The position numbers and the translations under genes were made by a program. A DNA stretch of 64,000 nucleotides from Halomonas sp. I5-271120 (lineage in GTDB: Bacteria > Pseudomonadota > Gammaproteobacteria > Pseudomonadales > Halomonadaceae): assembly GCF_030553075.1 (NCBI RefSeq), contig NZ_CP130701.1:3596001-3660000 (forward strand), written 5' to 3'. The notes beneath the pieces are model-generated. The model was not told the origin of the DNA and did not search any database. It saw nothing but the letters and a program-made list of their open reading frames with translations. Shown piece by piece: positions 31,798 through 41,124 of the stretch; the first letter of the stretch is position 1, and each line of letters opens with the position of its first letter.

Positions 31798-31831
31798 CGT
31801 TACATCTCCGTGTTGGTTGACGTCGTAGTGA

Positions 31832-33727
31832 TCACCGCTCGTCGTTGAGCTTGGCGATCAGGTCATCGACCTTCAATGAGCCGAGGTCTTCACCTGTGCG
31901 AGTCCGTACAGCAACCGCATCAGCCTCGACTTCCTTATCCCCTACTACGAGGAGATACGGAACCTTCTGCAACGTATGTTCACGGATTTTAAAGCCGATC
32001 TTCTCGTTCCTCAAGTCCGCCTTGGCACGAAGACCGACTTTCTGCAGGCGATTGACCACATCCTGTGCGAAATCACGCTGCGAATCCGTGATCGTCATGA
32101 CCACTACCTGCTCCGGTGCCAGCCATAGCGGCATGGCCCCAGCGTAGTGCTCGATAAGGATACCAAGGAAACGCTCGAAGGACCCAAGAATCGCTCGATG
32201 CAGCATGACAGGGGTCTTGCGCGCGCCATCTTCATCGACGAACTGTGCACCAAGACGACCCGGCAGGTTGAAGTCGAGCTGGAGCGTGCCGCATTGCCAT
32301 ACACGATTCAAGCAATCGCGCAGGGCAAATTCGATCTTGGGCCCGTAGAAGGCGCCCTCGCCTGGCTGAAGCTCCCAGTCGAGGCCGGTGGCATTCAGAG
32401 CTGCCTCCAGGCCGGCCTCGGCACGATCCCAGAGATCCGGCTCGCCCATGAAGCCTTCGGGGCGAGTCGACAGCTTGAGCTCGACGTCCTCGAAGCCCAG
32501 TTCCTTGTAAACCTTGAGCGTCAGGGCGATGAAGTCTTCCGCCTCCGACTGGATCTGCTTTTCGGTGCAGAAAATGTGCGCATCGTCCTGGGTGAACCCA
32601 CGCACACGCATCAGGCCGTGCAGGGAACCCGACGGCTCGTTGCGGTGGCAGCTGCCGAACTCTGCCAGACGCAGCGGCAGGTCACGGTAGCTCTTCAGCC
32701 CCTGGTTGAAGACCTGAACGTGGCACGGGCAGTTCATCGGCTTAACGGCATACTCACGCTTTTCCGATTCAGTCGTGAACATCAGGTCGGAATAGTGCCC
32801 CCAGTGGCCGGAAGCCTTCCACAGCGACAGATCAACGACCTGAGGTGTCTTGATCTCCTGGTAGCCGTGCTCGATCTGCACCCGGCGCATGTATTGCTCG
32901 AGTGCCTGATAGATGGTCCAGCCGTTGGGGTGCCAAAACACCATGCCCGGCGCCTCTTCCTGGATATGGAAGAGATCCATCTTGCGCGCCAGCTTGCGAT
33001 GGTCACGCTTCTCGGCTTCCTCAAGGCGCTTGAGGTACGCCTTGAGCTGCTTCTTGTCACCCCAGGCGGTGCCGTAGATGCGTGTCAGCATCGGATTTTC
33101 GGCACTGCCCCGCCAGTAGGCGCCAGCAAGCTTGGTCAGCTTGAAGGCCTTGAGATGCGAGGTATTCGGCACATGCGGCCCGCGGCACATGTCGATATAT
33201 TCCTGGTGATGATAGAGGCGAATGGTTTCGCCCTCGGGAATCCCACGCACCAGTTCCTGCTTGAAGGGCTCTTCACGGTGAAGGAAGGTCAGCATCGCCT
33301 TGTCACGATCGACGTACTCGCGAACGACGTCATAGCCTTCCTCGATGAGCACCTTCATGCGTGCCTCGATGGCCTCGAGGTCTTCCGGCGTGGCGGAACG
33401 GCCGAAATCGATGTCGTAATAAAAACCGTCATCGATCACCGGGCCGATCGCCATCTTGGCCTCGGGGTAGAGCTGCTTGACGGCATGACCGATCAGGTGG
33501 GCGCAGGAGTGACGAATCACCTCGAGGCCTTCCTCGTCGCGCGCGGTCAAAATAGCGACCTTGGCGTCATGGTCGATGATGTCGGCGGCATCCACCGGCA
33601 CATCATCGATCTTGCCGGCCACGCAGGCCTTGGCAAGCCCAGGACCGATGGACTCGGCCAGCTGCATCACCGAAAGCGGCGCGTCGAAGGTTCTCTGACT
33701 GCCGTCAGGCAGGGTAACGATTGGCAT
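31832..33727 (-). CDS. thrS: Threonine--tRNA ligase
   Basis: 631 aa, full length. The TGS domain ([11 protein letters not shown]), the editing domain with HSCAHL (about 74) and the class II catalytic core with the zinc-binding C-P-C-H segment and RFxxR motifs follow in order, then the anticodon-binding domain. It charges tRNA-Thr and clears Ser-tRNA-Thr. ATG at 33727 is preferred to ATG at 33736, because GAGG abuts the first but is eight bases from the second, and the start then matches MPxxTLPDGSQ of other ThrS. First gene of the operon. Confidence 0.95.
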   Translation of the reverse strand: MPIVTLPDGSQRTFDAPLSVMQLAESIGPGLAKACVAGKIDDVPVDAADIIDHDAKVAILTARDEEGLEVIRHSCAHLIGHAVKQLYPEAKMAIGPVIDDGFYYDIDFGRSATPEDLEAIEARMKVLIEEGYDVVREYVDRDKAMLTFLHREEPFKQELVRGIPEGETIRLYHHQEYIDMCRGPHVPNTSHLKAFKLTKLAGAYWRGSAENPMLTRIYGTAWGDKKQLKAYLKRLEEAEKRDHRKLARKMDLFHIQEEAPGMVFWHPNGWTIYQALEQYMRRVQIEHGYQEIKTPQVVDLSLWKASGHWGHYSDLMFTTESEKREYAVKPMNCPCHVQVFNQGLKSYRDLPLRLAEFGSCHRNEPSGSLHGLMRVRGFTQDDAHIFCTEKQIQSEAEDFIALTLKVYKELGFEDVELKLSTRPEGFMGEPDLWDRAEAGLEAALNATGLDWELQPGEGAFYGPKIEFALRDCLNRVWQCGTLQLDFNLPGRLGAQFVDEDGARKTPVMLHRAILGSFERFLGILIEHYAGAMPLWLAPEQVVVMTITDSQRDFAQDVVNRLQKVGLRAKADLRNEKIGFKIREHTLQKVPYLLVVGDKEVEADAVAVRTRTGEDLGSLKVDDLIAKLNDER

Positions 33728-34027
33728 TGCGGGCATCCTCGAGCGCAGTGGTCATCCATACCAGGGACGACATGCGACAGGCTGAAATGAATGAATACGG
33801 TCTGGCAGTGTGTGGACACCGCCTCTAGAGAGGCTCAGAGGCGCTATCTAGCAGCAGCGCACATTAGCAGGGCCATGCTAGGGGCGTCCAGCCGCGGCAG
33901 GCGCAGTGGCCGGGGCTGGCGGCATAACACCGCTAGGACAGAACGAAGACAATACGCAGACAAAACGAAACGAGGGGTGCCGAATGGCACCCCTCGTCAG
34001 ACAAGCCTGAATCAATACATCAGGCGA
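33728..34027. other. Intergenic region upstream of thrS
   Basis: About 300 bp with no gene. It contains the hairpin terminator of the OmpA-type lipoprotein gene (33970-33997) and the thrS leader. In E. coli the thrS leader folds into a tRNA-like operator; I cannot confirm such a structure by eye here. Confidence 0.5.
33970..33997 (-). terminator. Terminator after OmpA-type lipoprotein gene
   Basis: ACGAGGGGTGCC and GGCACCCCTCGT are perfect complements with a four-base loop; on the minus strand the sequence continues TTCGTTTTGTC. It lies 30 bases after the gene's stop. Confidence 0.8.
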
Positions 34028-34885
34028 TCATTCCCACTCACCGAGCTCCACGCGACGGTTCATGGCACGACCGGCATCAGTATCGTTAGAGGCGATCGGC
34101 TGCTCTTCACCGTAACCGATGGCCGTCATGCGATTGGCGTCAACGCCTTCGCTGGCCAGGAAGGCCTTGACGGAGTCAGCACGGCGCTGAGACAGCTGCT
34201 TGTTGTAGCTAGCAGAACCCACGGAGTCGGTATGCCCTTCGAGGCGCACGCGCGCTTCCGGGTTAGCCGACAGCTTAGCAGCCACGTCCGCCAGGATATC
34301 CTGAGCGCCCATGGTCAGCTTGGCAGAGTCGAACTCGAAGTTGACGTCTTCCAGCACCAGGTCATCTTCACAGCCCAGGGCATTGACCTTGGCACCCGCC
34401 GGGGTATCCGGGCACTGATCCATGTAATCCGGCACGCCATCAGCGTCGGAGTCCAGCGGACAGCCGTTGGCGTCTACCTGAACGCCGGCCGGTGTACCCG
34501 GGCACTGGTCGCGGTAGTCATAGACACCGTCACCGTCAGAGTCGAGCGGACAGCCTTTGGAATCGGTAGCCACACCCGCCGGCACGGTGCCGCCGAATGT
34601 CGGACACTGCGGCTTGGCCGGTTTGGGATTGGCACACAGCATGCCGCCGATGGTGGCGCCCGCAGTGCTACCAATGGCTGCACCTTGATCCTCATCGGAC
34701 TCGCTGCTTGAGGCGTAGCCGATACCGCCACCAATCAGACCGCCCGCGACAGCACAAACGAATGGACTCTGGTACCAAGCATCGTTCGCCATGCTACCCG
34801 AGGATTGTGAGGCCGAGCTCGCGCAGCCGGATAGACCGATCACCAGCGCTGAACCAAGCAGCAAACCTGTTATTGACTTCTTCAT
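34028..34885 (-). CDS. OmpA-family lipoprotein with TSP3-like calcium repeats
   Basis: 285 aa. A signal peptide ends in lipobox L-S-G-C21. After a glycine-rich hydrophobic stretch (about 45-80), two repeats of the type DSDGDGVxDYxDQCPxTP (about 110-160) are TSP3-like calcium-binding motifs. The C-terminus is an OmpA peptidoglycan-binding domain (about 170-285) with NFEFDSAKL and the GHTDSVG...N..LSxRRA motif. It is probably an outer-membrane lipoprotein that holds the envelope to peptidoglycan. ATG at 34885 gives a normal signal peptide. It is monocistronic, with a terminator. Confidence 0.9.
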   Translation of the reverse strand: MKKSITGLLLGSALVIGLSGCASSASQSSGSMANDAWYQSPFVCAVAGGLIGGGIGYASSSESDEDQGAAIGSTAGATIGGMLCANPKPAKPQCPTFGGTVPAGVATDSKGCPLDSDGDGVYDYRDQCPGTPAGVQVDANGCPLDSDADGVPDYMDQCPDTPAGAKVNALGCEDDLVLEDVNFEFDSAKLTMGAQDILADVAAKLSANPEARVRLEGHTDSVGSASYNKQLSQRRADSVKAFLASEGVDANRMTAIGYGEEQPIASNDTDAGRAMNRRVELGEWE

Positions 34886-35042
34886 GCAAGACTCCTTCTT
34901 ATTTGCATCACGGCGATGCCCGCCAACGGCGTTACGAAACACTGGTACTTAACGGCAAGCTGCAGAAAAGCCCATCCTTTCGCATCCTTACCAAAGATAA
35001 GCACATCACGGGATATTCAGCTAGGCATCAGATATAATCAAG

Positions 35043-35060
35043 TGTCTCCTAATGGAGACA
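35043..35060. promoter_or_regulatory. Perfect short dyad in ompA-lipoprotein upstream region
   Basis: TGTCTCC and GGAGACA flank TAAT. It is 158 bp upstream of the lipoprotein start and 85 bp downstream of the DUF2489 gene. It has no T tract, so it is more like an operator than a terminator. Confidence 0.35.
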
Positions 35061-35144
35061 AATTAAATCCTGGCCGCCATTCAACGCCAAACTCACGCAA
35101 ATGCCTGCCGCGGAAGAGGCTCAAGGGTAAGGCAGACACCTGAA

Positions 35145-35612
35145 CTAGTTGCCGCTTTCTGGCCAGCGTTCCTTGAAGGAGAGCACGCCCCGAGCCGCCT
35201 CGATGAGCGGAGTCTCGAACTCATCCTCAACGGCCATGCGCTGCCGATCTTCGTCGAGACGCTCCTTGAGACTCAGCGCATTGCGCGCGGAATGGGTATG
35301 CAGGTGCTCAGTACGTTCATGCACATCAGCGAACACGCGGAAACCATCGCGCTGCAACAGTGCCGGATCAATGATCTCGAGCAACACCTTGCAGCGCAGC
35401 GAGCCCTCGACCAGATCAACCTGGCGGCTGATCATCGAGCGTGCGATCGCATCCAGGCTAGACAGGCACTGCTGATTGGCTCGTTCGGCCTCATCGCGCT
35501 TGAAGGCTTCGCGCCGCTGCACCTCTTTCCAGAGTGTGAATGCATAGGCGCCAAGACCTGCCAGGATCACTACCGCGAGGCCCGCCACTATCCAAGCCAT
35601 CGTCTCACTCAT
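35145..35612 (-). CDS. DUF2489 domain protein
   Basis: 155 aa. One N-terminal membrane helix (residues about 6-27) precedes a cytoplasmic alpha-helical domain with the segment CLSSLDAIARSMISRQVDLVEG and later VHERTEHLHTHSARN. This layout is typical of DUF2489 proteins, which are of unknown function. It is a single gene on the minus strand; the next gene upstream, the DASS transporter, is divergent. Confidence 0.7.
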   Translation of the reverse strand: MSETMAWIVAGLAVVILAGLGAYAFTLWKEVQRREAFKRDEAERANQQCLSSLDAIARSMISRQVDLVEGSLRCKVLLEIIDPALLQRDGFRVFADVHERTEHLHTHSARNALSLKERLDEDRQRMAVEDEFETPLIEAARGVLSFKERWPESGN

Positions 35613-35888
35613 GTCGTCGCCTCTCGCTGTTTATCGGAAAAGAGGTGCATTGTACGTGGCTGACTGCCAGCAACCCAGCGCTGCCAAGACCCCAGGGCAA
35701 ATGCCAGACCCAGGTTGTGGCTGAAACGCACGCCTGTTTATCATCGTCGTCTTATCATCCACCTGATGCGACCCTCCTTAAGGTATCTACGTTCATTTCG
35801 TTATCGAGTGACTGACCTAGACAGCCTTAGCGACGGGCGCCGTTCTCCTGTCGCTGATTAATTCAACCTGCGCAACGGAACCAACACC

Positions 35889-37349
35889 ATGTCGACACCA
35901 AGCCCCTCCGGCTCAGAGGGCACTGTGACGCCCTCGCTGACAGCCACTATCGGCCTGTGGCTCGGCCCCGCCTGGCTACTCATGACGCTGCTGCTACCCG
36001 CTCCTGGGGGCATGCCGGGAAGCGCCTGGCTGTGTCTGGGCGTTGCGCTGTTGATGGCGACCTGGTGGGCGACAGAAGCTCTGCCGATCCCCGCCACCTC
36101 CTTGCTGCCGCTGGTGCTGATTCCGGTTCTGGGCATTAATGACATGTCCAGCGTGGCCTCGAGCTACGCCAACCCGATCATCTACCTGTTCCTGGGCGGC
36201 TTCTTGCTGGGCATCGCCATGCAGCGCTGGGAGCTTCATCGGCGAATCGCCCTCAAGGTCCTGCAAGTCGTCGGCCATCAACCTAGCCAGCAGATCGCCG
36301 GTTTCATGATCGCCACGGGCTTCTTGAGCATGTGGGTGTCGAATACCGCCACCGCCATCATGATGCTGCCCATTGGCCTGTCAGTGGTCAGCCTGCTCGA
36401 AGGCAGTGATCCGAAAGAGGTATCCCGCTACGCCACCGCCCTACTGCTGGCCATTGCCTATTCGGCCAGCATCGGCGGTGTCGCGACCCTGATCGGCACA
36501 CCACCCAATGCGTTGCTTGCCGCCTACCTGTCTGAAGATCGCGGCATCGACGTCGGCTTCGCCCAGTGGATGATGGTTGGCCTGCCGATCAGCATCGTGA
36601 TGATGACCACCGCCTGGTGGTGGCTGACCCGCAAGAGCTTCAACCTGGCGGTGGGCAGCAACGGCGGCGACATGGTCAAGCAGGAACTGGCCAAGCTTGG
36701 CCAGATGAGCAAGGCAGAGCGCCGCGTCGGCATCCTGTTTCTGCTTGCCGCCATTGCCTGGGTTTCCCGCCCCTTTCTCAACGACCTGGGGCTTGTCTGG
36801 CTCAATGACACCGGCATTGCCATCACCGCCGGCATCCTGCTGTTCCTGCTGCCAAGCGGCCGGCAGCGCGGCGAGCGATTGATGGTGTGGGAAGACGCTC
36901 AACACCTTCCCTGGGGCATTTTGCTGCTGTTCGGCGGCGGCCTGGCACTTGCCGGCGCCATCAAGGCCTCAGGCCTTGCTACCTGGATTGCCGATCAGCT
37001 GTCCATGTTCGGCGCCCTGCCGCTATTGATGCTGATCGGTATCGTCGTGCTGGTGATCATTTTCCTCACCGAGGTGACCTCCAATACCGCAACGGCCGCC
37101 GCCTTCCTGCCGCTGCTGGGAGCCCTGGCGCTTTCTCTGGATATTTCGCCGCTGATGGTCACCGTGCCGGCGGCCATCGCCGCCAGCTGCGCCTTCATGA
37201 TGCCGGTGGCCACGCCGCCCAATGCCATCGTGTTTGCTACCGGGCACATGAAGATCCAGTCGATGATCCGCGCCGGTTTCGCCCTCAACCTGATCAGCAC
37301 CCCGGTCGTCACCCTGATGGCCTACCTGCTTATCCTTGCGTTCTGGTAA
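35889..37349 (+). CDS. DASS/SLC13-family anion:sodium symporter
   Basis: 486 aa with about 11 membrane segments. Two SNT motifs, SNTATAIMMLPI (about 150) and SNTATAAAFLPL (about 398), are the substrate- and sodium-binding loops of the DASS family. The family imports di- or tricarboxylates or sulfate with Na+. Near identity of the two motifs to those in succinate/malate carriers favours a dicarboxylate. No clear ribosome-binding site precedes the ATG. It stands alone and converges with ctaB on a hairpin. Confidence 0.88.
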   Translation: MSTPSPSGSEGTVTPSLTATIGLWLGPAWLLMTLLLPAPGGMPGSAWLCLGVALLMATWWATEALPIPATSLLPLVLIPVLGINDMSSVASSYANPIIYLFLGGFLLGIAMQRWELHRRIALKVLQVVGHQPSQQIAGFMIATGFLSMWVSNTATAIMMLPIGLSVVSLLEGSDPKEVSRYATALLLAIAYSASIGGVATLIGTPPNALLAAYLSEDRGIDVGFAQWMMVGLPISIVMMTTAWWWLTRKSFNLAVGSNGGDMVKQELAKLGQMSKAERRVGILFLLAAIAWVSRPFLNDLGLVWLNDTGIAITAGILLFLLPSGRQRGERLMVWEDAQHLPWGILLLFGGGLALAGAIKASGLATWIADQLSMFGALPLLMLIGIVVLVIIFLTEVTSNTATAAAFLPLLGALALSLDISPLMVTVPAAIAASCAFMMPVATPPNAIVFATGHMKIQSMIRAGFALNLISTPVVTLMAYLLILAFW

Positions 37350-37408
37350 AGACACCCTGCCAGCTGCCCGCCGGGGCTTGCATGGCAACCATCTCTAACG
37401 ATCGAATA

Positions 37409-37438
37409 ACATCGCCCGGCCACATGGCCGGGCGATGT
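37409..37438. terminator. Terminator-like hairpin between DASS gene and ctaB
   Basis: ACATCGCCCGGCC and GGCCGGGCGATGT pair perfectly across a four-base loop. Neither side has a long T tract, so termination may be weak or factor-assisted. It lies 60 bases from the DASS stop and 45 from the ctaB stop. Confidence 0.6.
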
Positions 37439-37482
37439 CGTTATGGGAAATGACCCTAAAAAAGCGAGATGCAGGCTTTGCG

Positions 37483-38400
37483 TCAGGCGAGTGATGACTG
37501 GGCAAGCAAAAGCATGCCGTAATGATCCGCCAGCAGCGCGGCGAAGACACCGAGAATGTAGCGGATCGAGAACCAGAAGGCGGCCAATGGCGCCTGGCTG
37601 TCGCGGCCGCGCCAGACCCTGAAATTCCAGACCATGAAGCGGGCGTTGAGCCCCATGACGGCGATCAGGTACAGAACACCGCTCATGCCGATCACGAAGG
37701 GCAACAGCGTCACCGCCACGGTCAACCAGCCATAGAGCCAGACCTGCAATCTAGTGAAGGCGTCGCCATGGGTGACCGGCAGCATGGGCACCCCGGCCTT
37801 GGCGTATTCCTCATGTTTATGAATGGCCAGCGCCCAGAAGTGCGGTGGCGTCCAGGCGAACACGATCAACATCAATAACAGCGGTTCTGGCCCGAGCTCT
37901 CCCGTGATAGCGGTCCAGCCAAGCAAGGGAGGCGCCGCCCCGGCGACTCCACCGATTACGATATTCTGCGGCGTAGCGCGCTTCAGGAAGGCAGTGTAGA
38001 CCAGCGCATAGCCAAGCAATGATGCCAACGTCAGCCAGGCAGTCAGTGCATTGACCCGCCAGGCCAGCAGCCCCACCCCTGCCACGGACAGCAGTGATGC
38101 CCAAGCCAACGCATAAGACGTGGGCAGCCGACGTGAGGCCAGCGGGCGACCCGCCGTGCGCAGCATCAGGGCGTCCAGCCGTCGATCGAGCACATGATTG
38201 AAGGCGGCCGCCCCCGAGGCCGTCAGACCAATGCCCACCAGACCATGGATCACCAGGTGCACGGGCGGCAGTGACGGCGAAGCCAATCCCATGCCCACGA
38301 CAACGCAGACCAACATGACCATCACCACACGGGGCTTGCCGAGTGTGATCAGGTCACGCCACCCCCAAGCCCGCTCGAGCGATGACGACGAGGCGATCAT
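37483..38400 (-). CDS. ctaB: Protoheme IX farnesyltransferase
   Basis: 305 aa UbiA-type prenyltransferase with about nine membrane helices. The first Asp-rich segment NHVLDRRLDALMLRTAGRPL binds the prenyl diphosphate through Mg2+. It makes heme O from heme B for the aa3 oxidase. The ATG at 38400 overlaps the ctaA stop as ATGA, which decides the start. It is the last gene of the oxidase cluster; the senC/SCO gene that follows ctaB in Pseudomonas is absent. Confidence 0.92.
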   Translation of the reverse strand: MIASSSSLERAWGWRDLITLGKPRVVMVMLVCVVVGMGLASPSLPPVHLVIHGLVGIGLTASGAAAFNHVLDRRLDALMLRTAGRPLASRRLPTSYALAWASLLSVAGVGLLAWRVNALTAWLTLASLLGYALVYTAFLKRATPQNIVIGGVAGAAPPLLGWTAITGELGPEPLLLMLIVFAWTPPHFWALAIHKHEEYAKAGVPMLPVTHGDAFTRLQVWLYGWLTVAVTLLPFVIGMSGVLYLIAVMGLNARFMVWNFRVWRGRDSQAPLAAFWFSIRYILGVFAALLADHYGMLLLAQSSLA

Positions 38401-39464
38401 GAAGTTATCGCGCATTCACCCGCTCCCTGCTCTTGAGCCTGCGCCTTCGGCAGACCGACCGGAAGCGCCCCCACCTTGGCCTGCCAGGCAGCCAGCGCCA
38501 TGGTCAGCGCCAGCAGTACCGCACCGGCCGTATGCGCCAGGGCCAGCCCCAAAGGCAGCCACCAGACCACATTGGCAATCCCAAGTCCTACCTGGAGCCC
38601 ATAGGCTGCCAACATGGCCCCCATCCATGGACGCAGGCGCGGCTCACGCCAGTGACGGGCCGCCAGCAGCGTGAGGCTCAACCCCAACGCCAGGGCACCG
38701 AGTCGATGCGCCAGATGAATCGTGGTTCGCGCATCGGCATGCAACTGGCCGTAAAGATAGTCAGGCCCCACTCGCTGAGTCAGATGAAAGCCCTCGCTCC
38801 AGTCCATTGTCGGCCACCACTGGCCATTGCAGGTCGGGAAGCCTTGGCAGGCAATGCCCGCGTAATTGCTCGACGTCCAGCCACCAAGCGCCAGCTGCGC
38901 CGCCAGCAGCAAAGCCGCGATAGCCCACCAGTGTGAGAGCTTGGGAAGAGCTCGATTCGCTGGATTAGCGCTGACCGCCGTGACGCGTAATCTAAGGTGC
39001 AGCCAGAGGAACAGCAGCATCACCACCAGGCCGCCCAGCAGGTGCAGGGTGACCACCTGCGGCCATAGCCGCAGCGTGACGGTAAAGGCACCGAAGGCCC
39101 CCTGCAGCAGAATCACAGCCAGCAGGCCAAGCGTAATATGCCAGGGGTAACCCGGACGCTTTCGCCGCGACCAACCCAACGCCAGCATCATCAGCACCAG
39201 CCCACCCAGCATCGTGGCCAGGTAGCGATGGACCATCTCGAGCCAGGCCTTGAGAGGTTCCAACGGCACTGCAGAAGGATGAGTTTCGGCCACGCCCGGC
39301 TCAGGTACGACCCACTGGCCATAACAGCCGGGCCAGTCGGGACAACCTAACCCTGCATCCATAAGCCTCGTGAAGGCCCCCATCAGAATAACCGCCACCG
39401 TGAAGGCAATGCCTAGCTGGCTTAACCGAATTAGCAGGCCCAGCCTGAGATCATGCTGCGACAT
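38397..39464 (-). CDS. ctaA: Heme A synthase (COX15/CtaA)
   Basis: 355 aa with eight membrane helices. Conserved histidines fall in helices, including MVHRYLA (about 80), LHLLGG, LAHRLGA and LAHTAGA. It oxidises heme O to heme A. AGGAGG five bases ahead of the ATG at 39464 sets the start; a GTG two codons upstream abuts that site. The loop CQGFPTCNGQWWP contains the cysteine pair seen in many CtaA proteins. Downstream is ctaB with ATGA overlap. Confidence 0.92.
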   Translation of the reverse strand: MSQHDLRLGLLIRLSQLGIAFTVAVILMGAFTRLMDAGLGCPDWPGCYGQWVVPEPGVAETHPSAVPLEPLKAWLEMVHRYLATMLGGLVLMMLALGWSRRKRPGYPWHITLGLLAVILLQGAFGAFTVTLRLWPQVVTLHLLGGLVVMLLFLWLHLRLRVTAVSANPANRALPKLSHWWAIAALLLAAQLALGGWTSSNYAGIACQGFPTCNGQWWPTMDWSEGFHLTQRVGPDYLYGQLHADARTTIHLAHRLGALALGLSLTLLAARHWREPRLRPWMGAMLAAYGLQVGLGIANVVWWLPLGLALAHTAGAVLLALTMALAAWQAKVGALPVGLPKAQAQEQGAGECAITS

Positions 39465-39490
39465 GGCCACCTCCTGTCCTGGAGCAATCT

Positions 39491-39526
39491 CATCCCTCTC
39501 TACATCCCTCTCTACATCCCTCTCTC
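39491..39526. repeat. 12-nt tandem repeat, 3 copies
   Basis: CATCCCTCTCTA twice and then CATCCCTCTCTC, in the 90-bp gap between the SCO-like gene and ctaA. On the coding strand this is an AG-rich tract upstream of the ctaA ribosome-binding site. Confidence 0.85.
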
Positions 39527-39554
39527 ATACCTCTGCTGCGTCAAGCTAGCCCGG

Positions 39555-40091
39555 CTAACCGTTCACCTTCACGATGGGCTCAGGGTTCATGCGCAACAGC
39601 TGCTTTAGATCATCGAGCACGTCATAGGGATCGACGCCGGCACGGTAGCCCAGAACCGCCTGCCCCTGCGGGCTAACGATCCAGACCTGGCCAGGGGCTT
39701 GCCAATCAGGCTCTCGAGTCCAGCGAAGTCGGGTTTCACCCGGAAGAGCATCGGCGCTGCCCTGCGCGGCGGCATCGATACGCAGCCGGCGTACTCGGGT
39801 CGCTTCCTTACCGAGTGCACGATGCAACCGCCACCACTGGTCGGCCATCTGGTCGCAATCCAGCGTGCAGTCGAAGGCCAACAGCCAGCCATCGGCCGAC
39901 GCCGGTGGCCTCGTCCCTTCCAGCGGCCAAGCGCCTAGGGATGGCACCTCGGGCTTGAGTTCGCCATGCGCCGTGCGCGCATCGGGAATGCCCACACGCC
40001 ACTCCACCATCACCCAGGCCACCAACAGCGGCAGAGCAAAGACGGCTATCAGTGTCAGCAGTTTCAGGCGCTGGCGGTTAACGTACGTCAT
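39555..40091 (-). CDS. Membrane-anchored SCO/thioredoxin-like protein of the oxidase cluster
   Basis: 178 aa. One N-terminal membrane helix (about 9-30) anchors a periplasmic domain. The segment AFDC75-T-L-D-C79 has the CxxxC spacing used by SCO copper chaperones, and the C-terminal VWIVSPQGQAVLGYRAGVDP resembles the end of a SCO/thioredoxin fold. The SCO copper-ligand histidine is not visible. It sits between SURF1 and ctaA, the same slot as an uncharacterised gene in the Pseudomonas cox cluster. A role in CuA-site assembly is inferred; it may act by redox or scaffold function rather than metal binding. Confidence 0.65.
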   Translation of the reverse strand: MTYVNRQRLKLLTLIAVFALPLLVAWVMVEWRVGIPDARTAHGELKPEVPSLGAWPLEGTRPPASADGWLLAFDCTLDCDQMADQWWRLHRALGKEATRVRRLRIDAAAQGSADALPGETRLRWTREPDWQAPGQVWIVSPQGQAVLGYRAGVDPYDVLDDLKQLLRMNPEPIVKVNG

Positions 40092-40093
40092 GG

Positions 40094-40894
40094 CTAAGAC
40101 TCCTGCTGACGGGAAGCATCGGCATTCTCGGACACACTCTCGGACACACTCTCGGACACATTCCCTGACACATGTTCGGCTACATGCGCAGACTGGCGGG
40201 CTCGCCGTAGACGCCGGCCTCCCAGCAGCATCACCACCAGAGCGGCAGCCGCCAGCCCCCACCATTGCACGGCATAGCCCAGGTGGCGGCTGGGCGGCAG
40301 CACGCTGGGCTCCCACCAAGGACTCAACAGGCCGGGCCCCTCCTCAAGGTGCAGCCAACCCGGCTGGGCAAAGCCACCCAATTCATCCCAGGCATCGAGC
40401 TGGATCCGCTGCAACCTCAGGCCCTCCTGATTGGCACCAAACAGCGGCGCGCGTTTGCCATCCTGCTGCCACTGCCCTTTGAGGGTGACGACTCCTTCGG
40501 GGGTGGCCACCGTCGGTGCCTCACGGCTGACACCGGTAGGCATAAAACCGCGCTCGATCAACCACAGCCGACCATCGGCACCCCGCAATGGCGTCAAGGC
40601 CGCCACGCCCAGCTCACCTTCATGCGTCCGATTGTCCAGAAAGCGGGTCTCATCGGCCTGATAGCGCCCCTCGAGAATCAGCGTTGCGCCTTCCGGTGGC
40701 GCTTGTTGCGGCGAGACCAGCGTAGGCGCCGCGGCAAGCGCTGCCAGATAGGCTTCCTTCTCTGCGGCGCGCTGCCACTGCCATTGCCCCAGCGCCAGCC
40801 CCAACACCACCAGCAGCCCCCAGAAGACCCACCAGAGCAGGACGACCTTGACAGTCGGCGCGCGCTTGCTTGAACTGAAATGGTTCTGACTCAC
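40094..40894 (-). CDS. SURF1-family cytochrome oxidase assembly protein
   Basis: 266 aa. Two membrane helices, near the N-terminus (about 17-37) and near the C-terminus (about 215-235), bracket a periplasmic domain with LGQWQWQRAAEK and RGFMP, typical of SURF1/Shy1. It helps deliver heme A to subunit I. A GTG at 40894 with GAGG six bases upstream is preferred; an ATG at 40906 is an alternative. The final 20 residues are a repeated (N/S)VSE tetrapeptide encoded by a 12-nt DNA repeat, which is unusual. It overlaps nothing downstream and is 2 bp from the SCO-like gene. Confidence 0.85.
   Translation of the reverse strand: MSQNHFSSSKRAPTVKVVLLWWVFWGLLVVLGLALGQWQWQRAAEKEAYLAALAAAPTLVSPQQAPPEGATLILEGRYQADETRFLDNRTHEGELGVAALTPLRGADGRLWLIERGFMPTGVSREAPTVATPEGVVTLKGQWQQDGKRAPLFGANQEGLRLQRIQLDAWDELGGFAQPGWLHLEEGPGLLSPWWEPSVLPPSRHLGYAVQWWGLAAAALVVMLLGGRRLRRARQSAHVAEHVSGNVSESVSESVSENADASRQQES
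40127..40186. repeat. 12-nt tandem repeat in the SURF1 C-terminus, 5 units
   Basis: CTCGGACACACT (twice), CTCGGACACATT, CCCTGACACATG and TTCGGCTACATG. Because the unit is a multiple of three, it encodes a four-residue repeat and copy-number change keeps the frame. Confidence 0.85.
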
Positions 40895-40904
40895 GGAGCC
40901 CCTC

Positions 40905-41099
40905 ATGTTGAAAGCCCTGATCACTCTGGTGTTTGTCTGCATGGTCGCGAGCCTGGCGGCCGGCGCCGGGTTCCTGCTGCGTGATCAGGGACGCTCACGC
41001 CGTCTGCTGATATCCCTCAAGCTGCGCGTCAGTCTTGCTGTGCTGCTGTTCGCCCTGCTGGCCTACGGCTTCTATTTCGGCGACCTGGCGAGTCCCTGA
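40905..41099 (+). CDS. DUF2909 twin-transmembrane protein
   Basis: 64 aa. Two hydrophobic helices (about 3-26 and 42-58) are joined by a basic loop DQGRSRRLLISLKLR. DUF2909 genes regularly sit in proteobacterial cytochrome oxidase clusters. It lies on the strand opposite to the rest of the cox genes, between coxC and SURF1, with GGAG seven bases ahead of its ATG. That makes it divergent from SURF1 with starts almost touching. Function is unknown. Confidence 0.8.
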   Translation: MLKALITLVFVCMVASLAAGAGFLLRDQGRSRRLLISLKLRVSLAVLLFALLAYGFYFGDLASP

Positions 41100-41124
41100 A
41101 TCAGCGACTCCTCAGGCACGGGTC

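Noticed and set aside
32147..33790. 547-codon open frame antisense to thrS
   Set aside because: Covers a certain gene exactly in opposite phase; the product has no recognisable domain.
40127..40186. CRISPR-like repeats
   Set aside because: The units are contiguous 12-mers inside a gene with no spacers; no CRISPR array or cas gene is present in the window.
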